The notes below the pieces were generated by a model. The model saw only the letters and a program-made list of their open reading frames with translations. It made no database searches and was not told the origin of the DNA. A program made the translations under genes and the position numbers. From Methanomassiliicoccus sp. UBA345 (GTDB taxonomy: Archaea > Thermoplasmatota > Thermoplasmata > Methanomassiliicoccales > Methanomassiliicoccaceae), in the NCBI GenBank assembly GCA_002504525.1, contig DATD01000013.1, forward strand, positions 56,000 through 100,635: a DNA stretch of 44,636 bases. Direction: 5' to 3'. Below, piece after piece: positions 6,999-16,214 of this stretch. Numbering within the stretch: the first letter of the stretch is position 1; each line of letters opens with the position of its first letter.

Positions 6999-9900
6999 GC
7001 TATGATGCTAGGGAAAACTTGTCGAGATACTTGCTCGGCAATCTCTTATCAACTTTCACGGGGGACAGGGTTGACAGAATCATAAGCGGAAAGCCATCTC
7101 AAGAGAGATTCTTCATCGGAACTCTATCTCCCAGAGAGCAAAACCCGCAGAGTTGGAAAAAGTACGCCTCCCCGACCGAGGTTGGGGTTGAGGTGCTTCT
7201 CCCGCCCGATGCACCTGACAGCGGACGCCTCTTGCTTGAATTTGAGGCTGCCTTCTGGTACCGGGTGTTCCCTTCCTATGAAGAGCAGCTCAGCGACCAT
7301 GATGGGGCATTAATTCGAGCATCCGAAGATGACGATGATAATCAGGACGGAGGAGAGGATGAGGGTGAGGCTGATGGCTCAGCGGCCACACCCACTCTTC
7401 AAGCTCAAGCACGGCAGCTAAAGCGCGTATGGAGGAAGGCGGGCCCGTTCAAGGTCTCTGCTGAGATTCCCGTGCCTGAGATCAGAAGGCAAACTAACAT
7501 CCAGGTCAGTGAAGCTGATCAGTTAGCAATTTTAGCTCTGCAGCAGTGGAGGAGCGATCAGGCTGTCTTCAGGCCGATGAGGCTCACTGGTCAGACCGTT
7601 ATGCAGAGAGAGGCAAGTCAGGTCGTTCCTGCTGGTGCCCTAACGGATAGCCAGGCGTTCAGTACATACATTGCGGCAAACTACAACGGACGCGCAAGGA
7701 TGCCACAGTGGTCGAGCGGAGCGAGAGTCAAGGTCTCTCGCAGGCGTGATGGCTACCTCCGCGTGACCGTTGTCCTGGAGAATACACTCGTAGAAGCTTC
7801 CCGACCCGTTAGGGATATCGACAATGTGATGTTCGAGACTGGCGTGTCGGTCAAGGCAGAAGGGTTCAGCTTTGGCGAGTATGTTGTTGATCGGTTACGG
7901 GATAGCTACCGGTATAAAGGTGACGTGCCAGGAGCAGGAATCAATTGCTTCGCCGAGGAAGGGGAAAGAGGACCTAGGTTTGAGGTGAGGACGAGGCATG
8001 CCCCTATCTTCGAGCAGTTAAGGATCGCTCCAAAGCTGTTTGATGCCAGCATAGGAAGCCTGTGCACAGATCCAGTCCCCCAGCTGCAGAGGCTTAGAGG
8101 TATGATGGAGAGCTATGCCGCAGACCTGGAAGGCCAGCTAGAGGTCCAGCGTCCGACGCTCTCCCGAGAAGGGTTGGCATACTTCGAGGAGGATGTGCGC
8201 AGGTTCAGGCGTGAGCTCGCACGCTTCTCGGAGGGCGTCAGGGTCCTCAGCGAGGAACCTACCGCCCTTGAGGCATTCAAGCTCACAAATATGGCCTTTT
8301 CAATGTCCTCCAAAGGGTTTGAGAACTGGCGCAGGTTCCAGATAGTCTTCTTCGTCATGATCATCCCGGACCTCGTATCGACACGATTCACGCAGTTCCA
8401 GAATATGAGGGAGGAAGTGGATTTAATCTACTTCCCGACTGGCGGAGGGAAGACCGAGGCATACCTTAGCGCGGTAGTGTTTCAGGCCTTCTTCGATAGG
8501 CTGAACGGTAAAAAGGCCGGCGTATCAGCGTTTACCCGGTTTCCCCTTCGCTTGCTGTCCCTACAGCAGATTCAGCGTATCGCCGACGTGTTCGGTGCGG
8601 CAGAGAAGCTTAGACGAAAACACGAGGTGATTGGCCGGCAAGGCTACGACGCATTCAGTACGGGGTACTTTGTTGGAGGGGACAATACACCCAACTTCTT
8701 GTTCAAACCTTCCTTCAAGGGGAACCGCGGGGTGGATGCGATAGCCCCCTTGATTCAGGACCCGGGCAAGGGCGACAAGTACAAGATAATCGAGAGGTGC
8801 CCGTTCTGCGGAGAGAGGGACGTACAGGTCGTCGCAGATGCTGACGCCATCAGGATAAGATTGACATGTCCAGCCTGTGGTGAGCTACCCGTATACCTCT
8901 CAGACGACGAGATCTATAGGTATCTGCCGACCTTCATCATAGGCACTCTTGATAAGATGACGGCTTCGGCCTGGCGTATGCACTTCAGGCACATTTTCGG
9001 CCAGGTATCCCACCTCTGCCCAGACCATGGGTATGTTAGCGGGGGCAAGTGTATCTATTCAGGCCCCAATAACAGATGCACTCGTGATCCCTCTGAATAT
9101 ACTGCGGTCAAATTGGATGACCCAACCCCATCGCTAATAATCCAGGATGAGCTGCACCTGATCAGGGAGTCACTAGGCTGCTACGACTCGCATTATGAAA
9201 CGTTCCTCGATTCCCTTGAGGAGGCCATAACCCATGGCGCGAAGCGCCCCAAGGTGATTGGAGCGACCGCGACCATAAACAATCCTGACGACCAGATTTG
9301 GCACCTTTATATGCGCCGGGGGTCCTACTTCCCTACCCGAGGCCCAGACACCAGGGAGTCGTTCTACTATGAGCGGGACGGCGATAAGGTGGCGAGGTTC
9401 ATCATCGGCGTTCTTCCACATAACAGAACCGTTATTCACGCAATCCAGGAGATAATCTTCCAGCATCAACTCATGATTCAGCTGTGGGAGAGCTATCCAT
9501 CCGCCCTCGTGGAGGCTGGTCTGTTCGCAAACTCTCAGGGGGCCAAGGCTGCGATTAGTGACTATGCTATTGCTCTCTCATACAATCTTCAGAAGATGCA
9601 GGGGGACCAGGTTGGGAGCGCGGTCCGTAGGATTCTTAACCCCAGACTGACCGCACAGGGAGGTCGGGAGATAAGGGTCGAGCAGATGACCGGAGATGTA
9701 ACGTTCGAGCAGGTCAAGCGTGTCCTTGCCATGCTCCAGAAGAAGGGCCAGGATAGGAAGATAGACCTCATAACGGCCACCAACATGATATCGCATGGTG
9801 TTGACATCGATCGTCTGAACTTCATGGTTTTTCAGGGAATGCCGAGCAACACTGCAGAGTATGTTCAGGCGTACAGCAGGGTTGGAAGGAAGTATCCAGG

Positions 9901-10447
9901 AATTGCTATCGTCGTCTTCAAGCACATGGGGGAGAGGGACCAAGGGCACTACAAGTTCTTCCGTAACTTCCACAGCCTAAGCGACCTTCTGGTGGAGCCT
10001 GTTCCAATAAACCGGTGGGCTAAGTTCTCTGTGGAGAGGACATTGCCAGGCATCTTTGTCGCCTCCTTGATGTGTCACTTTGATGGTGTCGACAGGGAGC
10101 GAGGTGGTGGTGGAGGTCTACACATGTCAGGTAATGTTAGGCAGTCTATCATGAGTGGGAGAATAACGGAGGAGGAGATCACCGGCTTCATATTGAGATG
10201 CTATAGAGTGGACGATGACGATATGGGAGCTTACTTCAGAAGGAAAATCCAGGAGGGAGTCAGAAGCTACATAGGCATGCTAACGACGCCATCGGAGTCC
10301 AAGTTTGTACCATTCGCCCTCCCGGAATCCGGAAAGCCTCTTACGAGCCTTAGGGATACGGATGTGCAGGTAGAGGTCACTACGACAAAGGAGAGCTACG
10401 ACCCCATGCTTAAGGTCAGCTCGTCCCGGACGGGGGTGAGCGACTAA
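6971..10447 (+). CDS. drmA: DISARM helicase DrmA
   Basis: A 1158-residue SF2-type helicase. Visible motifs are Walker A PTGGGKTE (489-496), motif II DELH (726-729, in place of DEAH), motif III GATAT (764-768), motif V SHGVDID (941-947) and motif VI QAYSRVGRK (966-974). A zinc-ribbon insertion CPFC...CPAC (610-636) and further cysteines near 690-710 lie between the ATPase lobes. The 480-residue N-terminal region includes an acidic low-complexity stretch (about residues 114-138). DrmA and DrmB form the DNA-sensing and translocating core of DISARM. The ATG at 6971, preceded by GAGGGAG, overlaps the end of drmE by 28 bases, implying translational coupling. A GTG at 6995 is an alternative start. 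The stop overlaps the drmB start as TAATG. Confidence 0.93.
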   Translation: MEEEEEVVVSYDARENLSRYLLGNLLSTFTGDRVDRIISGKPSQERFFIGTLSPREQNPQSWKKYASPTEVGVEVLLPPDAPDSGRLLLEFEAAFWYRVFPSYEEQLSDHDGALIRASEDDDDNQDGGEDEGEADGSAATPTLQAQARQLKRVWRKAGPFKVSAEIPVPEIRRQTNIQVSEADQLAILALQQWRSDQAVFRPMRLTGQTVMQREASQVVPAGALTDSQAFSTYIAANYNGRARMPQWSSGARVKVSRRRDGYLRVTVVLENTLVEASRPVRDIDNVMFETGVSVKAEGFSFGEYVVDRLRDSYRYKGDVPGAGINCFAEEGERGPRFEVRTRHAPIFEQLRIAPKLFDASIGSLCTDPVPQLQRLRGMMESYAADLEGQLEVQRPTLSREGLAYFEEDVRRFRRELARFSEGVRVLSEEPTALEAFKLTNMAFSMSSKGFENWRRFQIVFFVMIIPDLVSTRFTQFQNMREEVDLIYFPTGGGKTEAYLSAVVFQAFFDRLNGKKAGVSAFTRFPLRLLSLQQIQRIADVFGAAEKLRRKHEVIGRQGYDAFSTGYFVGGDNTPNFLFKPSFKGNRGVDAIAPLIQDPGKGDKYKIIERCPFCGERDVQVVADADAIRIRLTCPACGELPVYLSDDEIYRYLPTFIIGTLDKMTASAWRMHFRHIFGQVSHLCPDHGYVSGGKCIYSGPNNRCTRDPSEYTAVKLDDPTPSLIIQDELHLIRESLGCYDSHYETFLDSLEEAITHGAKRPKVIGATATINNPDDQIWHLYMRRGSYFPTRGPDTRESFYYERDGDKVARFIIGVLPHNRTVIHAIQEIIFQHQLMIQLWESYPSALVEAGLFANSQGAKAAISDYAIALSYNLQKMQGDQVGSAVRRILNPRLTAQGGREIRVEQMTGDVTFEQVKRVLAMLQKKGQDRKIDLITATNMISHGVDIDRLNFMVFQGMPSNTAEYVQAYSRVGRKYPGIAIVVFKHMGERDQGHYKFFRNFHSLSDLLVEPVPINRWAKFSVERTLPGIFVASLMCHFDGVDRERGGGGGLHMSGNVRQSIMSGRITEEEITGFILRCYRVDDDDMGAYFRRKIQEGVRSYIGMLTTPSESKFVPFALPESGKPLTSLRDTDVQVEVTTTKESYDPMLKVSSSRTGVSD

Positions 10448-12273
10448 TGGAGAGAGGAAGGAACCAGGTCCTGTACCATTTCATGCCCGAGGCGGTCGTG
10501 GACTACTCGACCACAGGCGCCATTGGTAAGGTGGAGAGGTGCCTAGGCCGAAAGATTGGCAATGTGGACATGGTTAGGCTAATCGAAGCCATCCAGCGCC
10601 AGTCTGGCAGGTTCGTGCGGAAGGCTGGCCTTCCGACAACGAACTGGGTGCCAGATGACTTTGTCCTGCTCGAGCCTACCGAGGTACAGCTTCAGCTTTT
10701 CCCGCTAACGTTCTTCTGTAAAAATCGAGGTTGTAATGCAGCCATTCAGTTCAGAAACATCGAGGACTTCAGAGATAGGACCCAGCGCTACAATTATAAG
10801 TGCCCATACTGCAGGACGGGAGAGCTAGAGCAGACCGACTTCGTGCATTACCACACATGCGGGAGGCTAGATACTTTGCTGGTCCGCCCTTGTCCTACTC
10901 ATGGTGTGAGGGACATCTATCTTGATAGGAACAACTCATCCTCCCCTAGGGACTGGCTCTGGCGATGCAAGCATCCGTCTCATGGGGGCAACGACCTCAT
11001 GGTAGCAAAGGTGGGAGCACATTGCTTCGACCATACCCCCAGCGAGTTCATGCCCCACAGGCCATTTCGAACGAGCGATGTGTATTATCCTGAGTCGGTG
11101 GCATTGGTCGATGTTCCTCCGCTGGGCACCAAGATACCTGATGAGCGTATCTGGACCGCAGTCCTTGGGGAGTACCTCGGGATGATGGAGGCGGGTAACG
11201 CAAATAAGCTAGCAACACCGAATAGTGCCGCCTCCGGTGGCCTAGATAGGGAGGAAGCAAGGAATAGACTCAAAGCGGGGGGCGTCCCAGAGGAGGAAAT
11301 CGACAACACACTGCGATTGCTGGGACTACCGGCCGGAGGAGGAGAGATCGATGGGTCCTTGGACGCCGTGCGGCAACGCATTCAGCTTAGAGGACCATCC
11401 TTGTCCCGCTCAGCATCCAAGGTATATGAATACCTTCAGATAACGAGTGGTGAGGAGACAAAGGCGCTTGCCCAAATAATCAGAGAGGCGGAGGGACCTC
11501 AGGCTGAGAGAGTAAGGTCGGTCCCCCAGCTTATGAACGATCTCGGCTTCGCGGACGCATTTGTGACAACGGGTTTCCCGCTGCTTAAGGCAGTGTTTGG
11601 ATATAGCAGGGGAGATCCAGATCGACAGGTCTCAACGCTCTGCGCCTTCCCTCGGAACCCTGATTTCCCAAGCAAAATCCCGATATATGGGGCCCTAACA
11701 GAAGTGGAAGCTATCGTCATTTCACTAAATCGTAGGGCGGTCCATGAGTGGCTGAGAGAGAACGCCCTCATCTCTGATGCGCCCATTGTGGATGAGACCC
11801 AGCTAAAGGCCTGGTTCATCAACAACGTGAACCTTGATGCGATTCCACCATATGATGAGGTCCCCAGCGCCCATACGACGACAAAGTGGGTCTATCGCCT
11901 GACCCACTCGCTAGCTCATATCCTGCTAAGGCAGGCAGCCTCTATCGCGGGTGTCAACAGAGACTCCCTGGGTGAGCTTCTGTTCCCCAACATCCCTGCT
12001 TTTGCCATATATACGAACAGCTCAGAGGACTTCTCACTAGGTGGTATGTACACCCTCTTTGAGAACTCGCTCGAGTCTTGGCTCGAGGCTGCTACCGATG
12101 CCGTCAGGTTCTGTCTGAACGATCCGGTCTGTATCGAGGGGAACAAAGCATGCTTTGCATGCATGCATCTCGCTGAGGTCTCCTGTGAGCACTTCAATCG
12201 GGAGCTAGGGAGAGACACCCTCATAGGAGCCCCATCAGGGACGCCGGCCATCGGATACTGGAGCAGAGTATAA
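10447..12273 (+). CDS. drmB: DISARM DUF1998 protein DrmB
   Basis: A 608-residue protein with cysteine clusters at both ends. CKNRGC (91-96) and CPYC (119-122), followed by further Cys/His residues (HTCGR, CPTHG, CKHPSH), lie near the N-terminus. The C-terminal DUF1998 signature CxxxxxxCFACMHLAEVSCEH lies around 555-590. These clusters are expected to bind zinc. DrmB pairs with the helicase DrmA in the core DISARM complex. The start codon overlaps the drmA stop (TAATG), and its own stop overlaps drmC in the same way, indicating coupled translation and near-equal expression. Length and layout are normal for the family, with no truncation. Confidence 0.92.
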   Translation: MERGRNQVLYHFMPEAVVDYSTTGAIGKVERCLGRKIGNVDMVRLIEAIQRQSGRFVRKAGLPTTNWVPDDFVLLEPTEVQLQLFPLTFFCKNRGCNAAIQFRNIEDFRDRTQRYNYKCPYCRTGELEQTDFVHYHTCGRLDTLLVRPCPTHGVRDIYLDRNNSSSPRDWLWRCKHPSHGGNDLMVAKVGAHCFDHTPSEFMPHRPFRTSDVYYPESVALVDVPPLGTKIPDERIWTAVLGEYLGMMEAGNANKLATPNSAASGGLDREEARNRLKAGGVPEEEIDNTLRLLGLPAGGGEIDGSLDAVRQRIQLRGPSLSRSASKVYEYLQITSGEETKALAQIIREAEGPQAERVRSVPQLMNDLGFADAFVTTGFPLLKAVFGYSRGDPDRQVSTLCAFPRNPDFPSKIPIYGALTEVEAIVISLNRRAVHEWLRENALISDAPIVDETQLKAWFINNVNLDAIPPYDEVPSAHTTTKWVYRLTHSLAHILLRQAASIAGVNRDSLGELLFPNIPAFAIYTNSSEDFSLGGMYTLFENSLESWLEAATDAVRFCLNDPVCIEGNKACFACMHLAEVSCEHFNRELGRDTLIGAPSGTPAIGYWSRV

Positions 12274-13157
12274 TGGCCTATGAGCTCGCCCAAATGGTGG
12301 ATAAGAAGGATGCTATTGATCAAATCGAGGTAGGGATCATTAGGGCATTCAATGGGGCATCTGGTGTAGCCCGAGGCTATGACATAACAAGGGAGGTGAG
12401 CCCACTCCTCTCTAGTGGATTGCACAGGGCCCTGCTTACAGCATTGAAGGGCGCTAAAGTACTAACAGTCATCAAGGCAGCCCCGCACATCGAGGGGGGC
12501 CTCTACACTCTCGACCATCAAAGACTGGCAGCCTATATGGCGCAGCAAAGGGTGGCCTCAGATGTGATTTCTGAGCTGATTGGTCAAAGAAAAAATGAGA
12601 CTCCGAGCAGTGTCCGAGTCGTAGCAACACTACCTGGGGACTGGGAAAGGATTGAGGGGATAGATCCAACAGATGAGTCTATTCGCCGCATAATAATCGG
12701 GGCCCAGGAAAGCCTGTGGATAGTCAGTCCCTTCTTCGATGACTTTGGAAAGACCGCAATCGAGGAGGCGCTCTTAGCTCGGGCGTTGAGGGGGGTGAGA
12801 ATAAAGGTCGTTGGAAGGCAGCTCTCACCATCAGATACTCAGCGAAATAAAAGAAGCATAGAGTCCCTTCAGATGATGGCCACCAAGTTCAAGGACCAAG
12901 GCCTCTCGAGCAATTTTGATATTAGAGAGTTCACTCAGCGGGATCAAATCACTAAGGCAACCAGTGCGGGCCTCCACTCCAAGATAGTCATCGCGGACGA
13001 TTCAATCTGCTACTTGGGAAGCGCTAACATGACCGAGTGGTCCCTAAGCCGTAACTTTGAACTTGGTGTCATCCTCAAGGGACCACAGCTAATGGCTATC
13101 TGCGGGTTGATTGAAAAGCTATGGGATGATTCTACACCGTTCGCTCTTATGCAATAG
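12273..13157 (+). CDS. drmC: DISARM phospholipase D-like protein DrmC
   Basis: A 294-residue PLD-superfamily protein with one catalytic HKD motif, HSKIVIADD (His235, Lys237, Asp242), followed by GSANMT (249-254), which completes the PLD active-site half. A beta strand, SLWIVSPFFDD (147-157), opens the PLD domain. The first 80 or so residues look like a helical, possibly winged-helix, region. With one HKD motif it would need to dimerise to form an active site, as bacterial PLD nucleases do. DrmC completes the DISARM core, though in the published system it was not essential for all phages tested. It is last in the operon, coupled to drmB by TAATG. Confidence 0.92.
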   Translation: MAYELAQMVDKKDAIDQIEVGIIRAFNGASGVARGYDITREVSPLLSSGLHRALLTALKGAKVLTVIKAAPHIEGGLYTLDHQRLAAYMAQQRVASDVISELIGQRKNETPSSVRVVATLPGDWERIEGIDPTDESIRRIIIGAQESLWIVSPFFDDFGKTAIEEALLARALRGVRIKVVGRQLSPSDTQRNKRSIESLQMMATKFKDQGLSSNFDIREFTQRDQITKATSAGLHSKIVIADDSICYLGSANMTEWSLSRNFELGVILKGPQLMAICGLIEKLWDDSTPFALMQ

Positions 13158-13280
13158 CAATCTCGGATAGCAACCATATGGAGCCATTGCTAGATTCATC
13201 CATCCCCATGCCCTCCCCCATCGAAGCCGACCACCATCGCGTCCGGCCACTACGCCTCGACAAGACCCCAAGCGCTTTTT

Positions 13281-13351
13281 CGTCAATCTGTTGACGTGAT
13301 TTATCCAGATGGTTCTGCTTTGTCAACTCCGTCAATCCTGGGGTTGACAAA
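13281..13351. repeat. Cluster of GTCAA/TTGAC inverted repeats after the DISARM operon
   Basis: Two dyads share the same core. CGTCAA-TCTG-TTGACG occupies 13281-13296, and TTTGTCAAC with GTTGACAAA (9-base arms, 15-base loop) occupies 13319-13351, with one more GTCAA in the loop. The first could form a 6-bp hairpin. The cluster lies between the convergent drmC and metallophosphoesterase genes, so a shared terminator is the simplest reading; a protein-binding array is the alternative. Confidence 0.5.
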
Positions 13352-13399
13352 AAGGGGATTCCAGTAAGAGGTTTAGCCTCCCGATTTTCGCCGCCGGGC

Positions 13400-15280
13400 C
13401 TATGATGTTCTCATTGATAACACATCGTGGAATCGGGCTGCAAATATATCGGGTATATCAGGGCATGCGGTGCACAAACGCAAAAATGGGCCAATAGCAC
13501 ATGGATGGCGGTATGTGTCATCCGCAGGTTCGCTCTCTATCTGGGAAGAGATCGAGAATTCTTCGCCATCTGATACCCCGCGCCCACTCGATCCGGAGGC
13601 CACTGCTTTGAGCTTCTCCTGCATCGCTGGGGTCAGCTGCTTTATAAGCTCCGCGTTGTAGGAAACCGAACCAGTGGGTTCGATCGGAAGTGTGGAATTG
13701 AAAATCTGGTGAGCTGCGATGGCGTAGGAACGCGACCTCTCCGCAAGCATATTGCCTTCAACGATTGGATCGACATCGGTGACGAAAATCGAGATCGTGT
13801 TGTCGCTGTTGAGGACTAGCTCAAAAGTGCGGAACTGCTGCGGGAATTCCCGTAGCGACGGTGTTTCGACGACCCAGAATCCAAGCTCTGGATGCTCGGG
13901 ATCAGGTGAATATTGCGCCGTAACAGTGTTCAGATGGCGGTGTCCAGAGGTCCACATGAGGAGATTCGGGTAGGTGTGGAGTTTAGCGATCAGCTCCTCT
14001 TCTGAGACTGCAGCCTGGGTGCTCCAGCCCATGAAGGCTCCGAGTGCACCGGTCATCTCGACACCAATGGGTATGTGTGCTGCAACGATCATCAGCTTGT
14101 CCTCTGCCTGGCCTTTGTCGAGTTCGCTGACGAGCCAGTCATAGCGTTTCTGATCCAGAGTACCATGTCCGTAACCATGGATATCTAGGTCATCCGCTGA
14201 TTGTGTGTCATCAAGGACGATGACCCGTATAGGTACGTTCGGATCAGGATCGAAGGTATAGCATGCGAATCCCGGTTCAGCACCGCTGAATCCATGCCCA
14301 GAGGGCGATGAAGTTGAGTTGGAGAATTCATTCATCCATTCCTCTACGGAAATGAATCGTCTGTTCGAATCCGAGGGCACTGTGATCGGGGACGTGGTGT
14401 TGACCGGCCCAGCGCCTATCGGAGTGCCATCGGGCGTGGAGCCGTCAATCGCTCCCACATAGAAATCTGTGCGGTACAAGCCGCCAGGCGCGAAGATGTT
14501 TCCGACCTTGAGGATATCAGAACCGGTGTACGATCCCCTTATGTAATCTGTCGGAGGGTTCGTTCCCATCCAGAAACGATCGTGGTTGCCGATGGCAGTG
14601 TACCAGGGAATGGAACTGTCAAGCCCTGTTGCCTTGAATTCATCCTGATAGTCGTTGTTCGGCCCCGGGACAGGATCGTCTTTGATGCCAGAATCTGGGC
14701 TTATTATCTTGCCATCAAGGGTGTCAATGAACCATCGAAGTTCGTTGTACTGCCCGCTGTTCCCGAGATCCCCCAAAAAGATGCCGAAATCGAGGCTGTC
14801 TCTCTCATTGATCTTGTTCACAGTCTGCACGGCTGCATTCAGCATTTGCGTTGAATAGGACATCGCTGGAGAATATGCTGAGATGATTCCATTTTCCTTG
14901 ATGCCGAAATAGACTCCTTGCGCAGGTGACTCCTCATCCGTGATGTGCACGTCGGTCATGGCGAAGAATCTCAGCAAACTGGAAACCTCGTTGACGTTTG
15001 CGTTTGAATAATCGGTGGACATAAGGTCCAACCGTTCATCATACCCCAGACCTGCCCCATATTGGTATTGACCATAGCCATATTCCGAAAATTTTGAGAC
15101 CTCATAAGGATGGATCGCCGATGAGATCGGAGTAGATGGAACAATCGTCCGGTCAAGAGTCGTATAGGTGGTTGCGGTTTTATTTCCCATTTGCCCAATG
15201 GCGACGCTGAAGCAAACCAAAACAAGCAGAACAACAAGCGCGACGGCAACTATTCGATGAATCCGGATCTTGTTCCTCAT
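13400..15280 (-). CDS. Secreted calcineurin-like metallophosphoesterase (TIGR03768-like)
   Basis: A 626-residue protein starting with a Sec-type signal or anchor: MRNKIRIHR, then about 20 hydrophobic residues ending near AIGQ (residue 30). The metallophosphatase motifs are in order: DVH (Asp110, His112), GDLG (Asp171), GNHD (231-234), AAHIP and SGHRH. These residues bind two metal ions and hydrolyse phosphomonoester or phosphodiester bonds outside the cell; the substrate is unknown. Large insertions between the motifs resemble the long TIGR03768 family. The C-terminal 60 residues are poorly conserved in character and may be a degraded tail. It faces drmC convergently. An AT-rich TATA-like ATTATATGC lies about 35-40 bases before ATG. 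Nothing suggests a role in DISARM. Confidence 0.85.
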   Translation of the reverse strand: MRNKIRIHRIVAVALVVLLVLVCFSVAIGQMGNKTATTYTTLDRTIVPSTPISSAIHPYEVSKFSEYGYGQYQYGAGLGYDERLDLMSTDYSNANVNEVSSLLRFFAMTDVHITDEESPAQGVYFGIKENGIISAYSPAMSYSTQMLNAAVQTVNKINERDSLDFGIFLGDLGNSGQYNELRWFIDTLDGKIISPDSGIKDDPVPGPNNDYQDEFKATGLDSSIPWYTAIGNHDRFWMGTNPPTDYIRGSYTGSDILKVGNIFAPGGLYRTDFYVGAIDGSTPDGTPIGAGPVNTTSPITVPSDSNRRFISVEEWMNEFSNSTSSPSGHGFSGAEPGFACYTFDPDPNVPIRVIVLDDTQSADDLDIHGYGHGTLDQKRYDWLVSELDKGQAEDKLMIVAAHIPIGVEMTGALGAFMGWSTQAAVSEEELIAKLHTYPNLLMWTSGHRHLNTVTAQYSPDPEHPELGFWVVETPSLREFPQQFRTFELVLNSDNTISIFVTDVDPIVEGNMLAERSRSYAIAAHQIFNSTLPIEPTGSVSYNAELIKQLTPAMQEKLKAVASGSSGRGVSDGEEFSISSQIESEPADDTYRHPCAIGPFLRLCTACPDIPDIFAARFHDVLSMRTS

Positions 15281-15620
15281 TGGATAGTCTCATTCCGGTA
15301 AAAAATAATTGCATATAATTGTTTTTATGTAAAATGCCCTCTTCACGATGTGACTGATCCGAGATTATCGGGAACTTGATGGTAATTGCCTGATCGAAAT
15401 TCACACATCATTTCTCATCGAAAGCCTTGGACGCCAAGTGTCCTTGAATTCGACTGCTTCGACAAGGCCAAGAGCTCCCTTGTGGAGTCAATACCGGCGG
15501 ATTGAAGCGATCAAAGACTGGCTACACGAAATGGCGCGTGCAGCAATTCGAAGCGAGAAACACAAAGATCAATATTCGCATCGGGGAAATCAACAGCCGG
15601 ATGAGAAGGAAGAAACTGCA
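15281..15620. other. Gene-poor stretch with metallophosphoesterase promoter
   Basis: The part at 15300-15330 is AT-rich and holds the TATA-like promoter of the metallophosphoesterase on the minus strand. From 15438 an open plus-strand frame leads into the broken flavoprotein gene at 15621, but its first 60 residues resemble nothing I recognise and are probably not native to it. Confidence 0.4.
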
Positions 15621-15887
15621 AAGATCCCAGAGAAACTGAAGGAGATCATGAATAAGGATGGAGTTGTCGCGATTTCCACCCTGGGACCATACGACCTCCA
15701 TATGGTCAATACCTGGAGCAGCCACCTCAGATTCTCGCAGGATGAATGACTGCCCATCCCTACAGGTTACATGCACAAGACGGCGGCCAATATTGCCCAC
15801 AATCCTAATGTACAGATCACATTGGGAATCAGCGAAGTAGAAAGCCTACAGGGGGCAGGTGCCCGGTTTCTCGATCGGGGGTGGTGA
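15621..15887 (+). pseudogene. Pyridoxamine-5'-phosphate-oxidase-like flavoprotein, broken
   Basis: The frame reads KIPEKLKEIMNKDGVVAIST and continues MVNTWSSHLRFSQDE, then a TGA at 15747, then in the same frame LPIPTGYMHKTAANIAHNP and VQITLGISEVES. Together these resemble the N-terminal two-thirds of a small FMN-binding split-barrel protein of the pyridoxamine-phosphate-oxidase family. The TGA replaces what is usually an arginine codon, so one C-to-T change explains it. The sequence ends about 25 bases before the start of the att-like arm at 15914, so the 3' end was lost when the element boundary formed. It is not functional unless the stop is read through. Confidence 0.65.
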
Positions 15888-15902
15888 ACCGAATATGGTT
15901 CA
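15885..15902. repeat. Hairpin upstream of the distal att copy
   Basis: TGAACC-GAATAT-GGTTCA has 6-base arms and ends 11 bases before the AGCCAGAT arm at 15914. A hairpin of the same stem length but different sequence occupies the same relative position beside the third att-like copy (21723-21741), which makes a shared architecture possible, though short dyads arise by chance. Confidence 0.35.
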
Positions 15903-15934
15903 AAACAGTCTTAAGCCAGATGGTTTCTTGTGAA

Positions 15935-15957
15935 CAAATCCCGCTCTGTCCACTTTT
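15935..15957 (+). repeat. Attachment core, distal copy (island right end)
   Basis: An exact 23-base match to 2069-2091, starting in the tRNA T-loop sequence and including CCCGCTCTGTCCACTTTT. The preceding bases do not continue the tRNA, so this is a bare 3'-end fragment, as left by integrase-mediated recombination. The preceding arm from AGCCAGAT at 15914 also matches the copy near 21777. Confidence 0.85.
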
Positions 15958-16186
15958 CGAATATCTATAATTCTTGATATGATCGGGGCTGCCTTATCAG
16001 GTTGTCGGCCGATCCCTGCAGCTCCAAGTGGTCTGGCCATATCTTTGTTTGAGTATGTACAAGTCGGACTTTTCCAGGAACTGATCCATCTTTGAAGAGG
16101 GGTAGAGTATTTGTTCATATCGCCGGCGGAAGGGGCGCGATGCTGTCAAGCTCATATCTGCCGTAAATATAAACATGGGGAATGGA

Positions 16187-16197
16187 TATAATATAAG
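16187..16197 (+). promoter_or_regulatory. TATA box of the serine hydrolase gene
   Basis: TATAATATAAG is centred about 23-25 bases before the ATG at 16215, the distance expected for a leaderless archaeal message. Confidence 0.55.
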
Positions 16198-16214
16198 AAT
16201 ATTAATTCTGGAAT

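Larger units (their letters stand above)
2069..15957. mobile_element. tRNA-Ala-integrated genomic island carrying DISARM
   Basis: The element runs from the 3' end of tRNA-Ala to an exact 23-base copy of that end at 15935-15957. It contains an integrase next to the tRNA, the DISARM operon, a secreted metallophosphoesterase and a broken flavoprotein gene. An integrase adjoining a tRNA, with a distal direct repeat of the tRNA end, is the standard signature of site-specific integration. I see no replication, capsid or conjugation gene, so it looks like a defence island or a mobilisable remnant rather than a complete virus or plasmid. Confidence 0.8.
15888..16214. other. Island boundary and upstream region of the serine hydrolase
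   Basis: This 327-base stretch holds the distal attachment copy (15935-15957) and, near its right end, the promoter of the serine hydrolase. I see no gene in it. Confidence 0.5.

Noticed and set aside
13400..15280. Metallophosphoesterase as a DISARM component
   Set aside because: It is convergent with drmC, has a signal peptide and would act outside the cell; it is only a neighbour.
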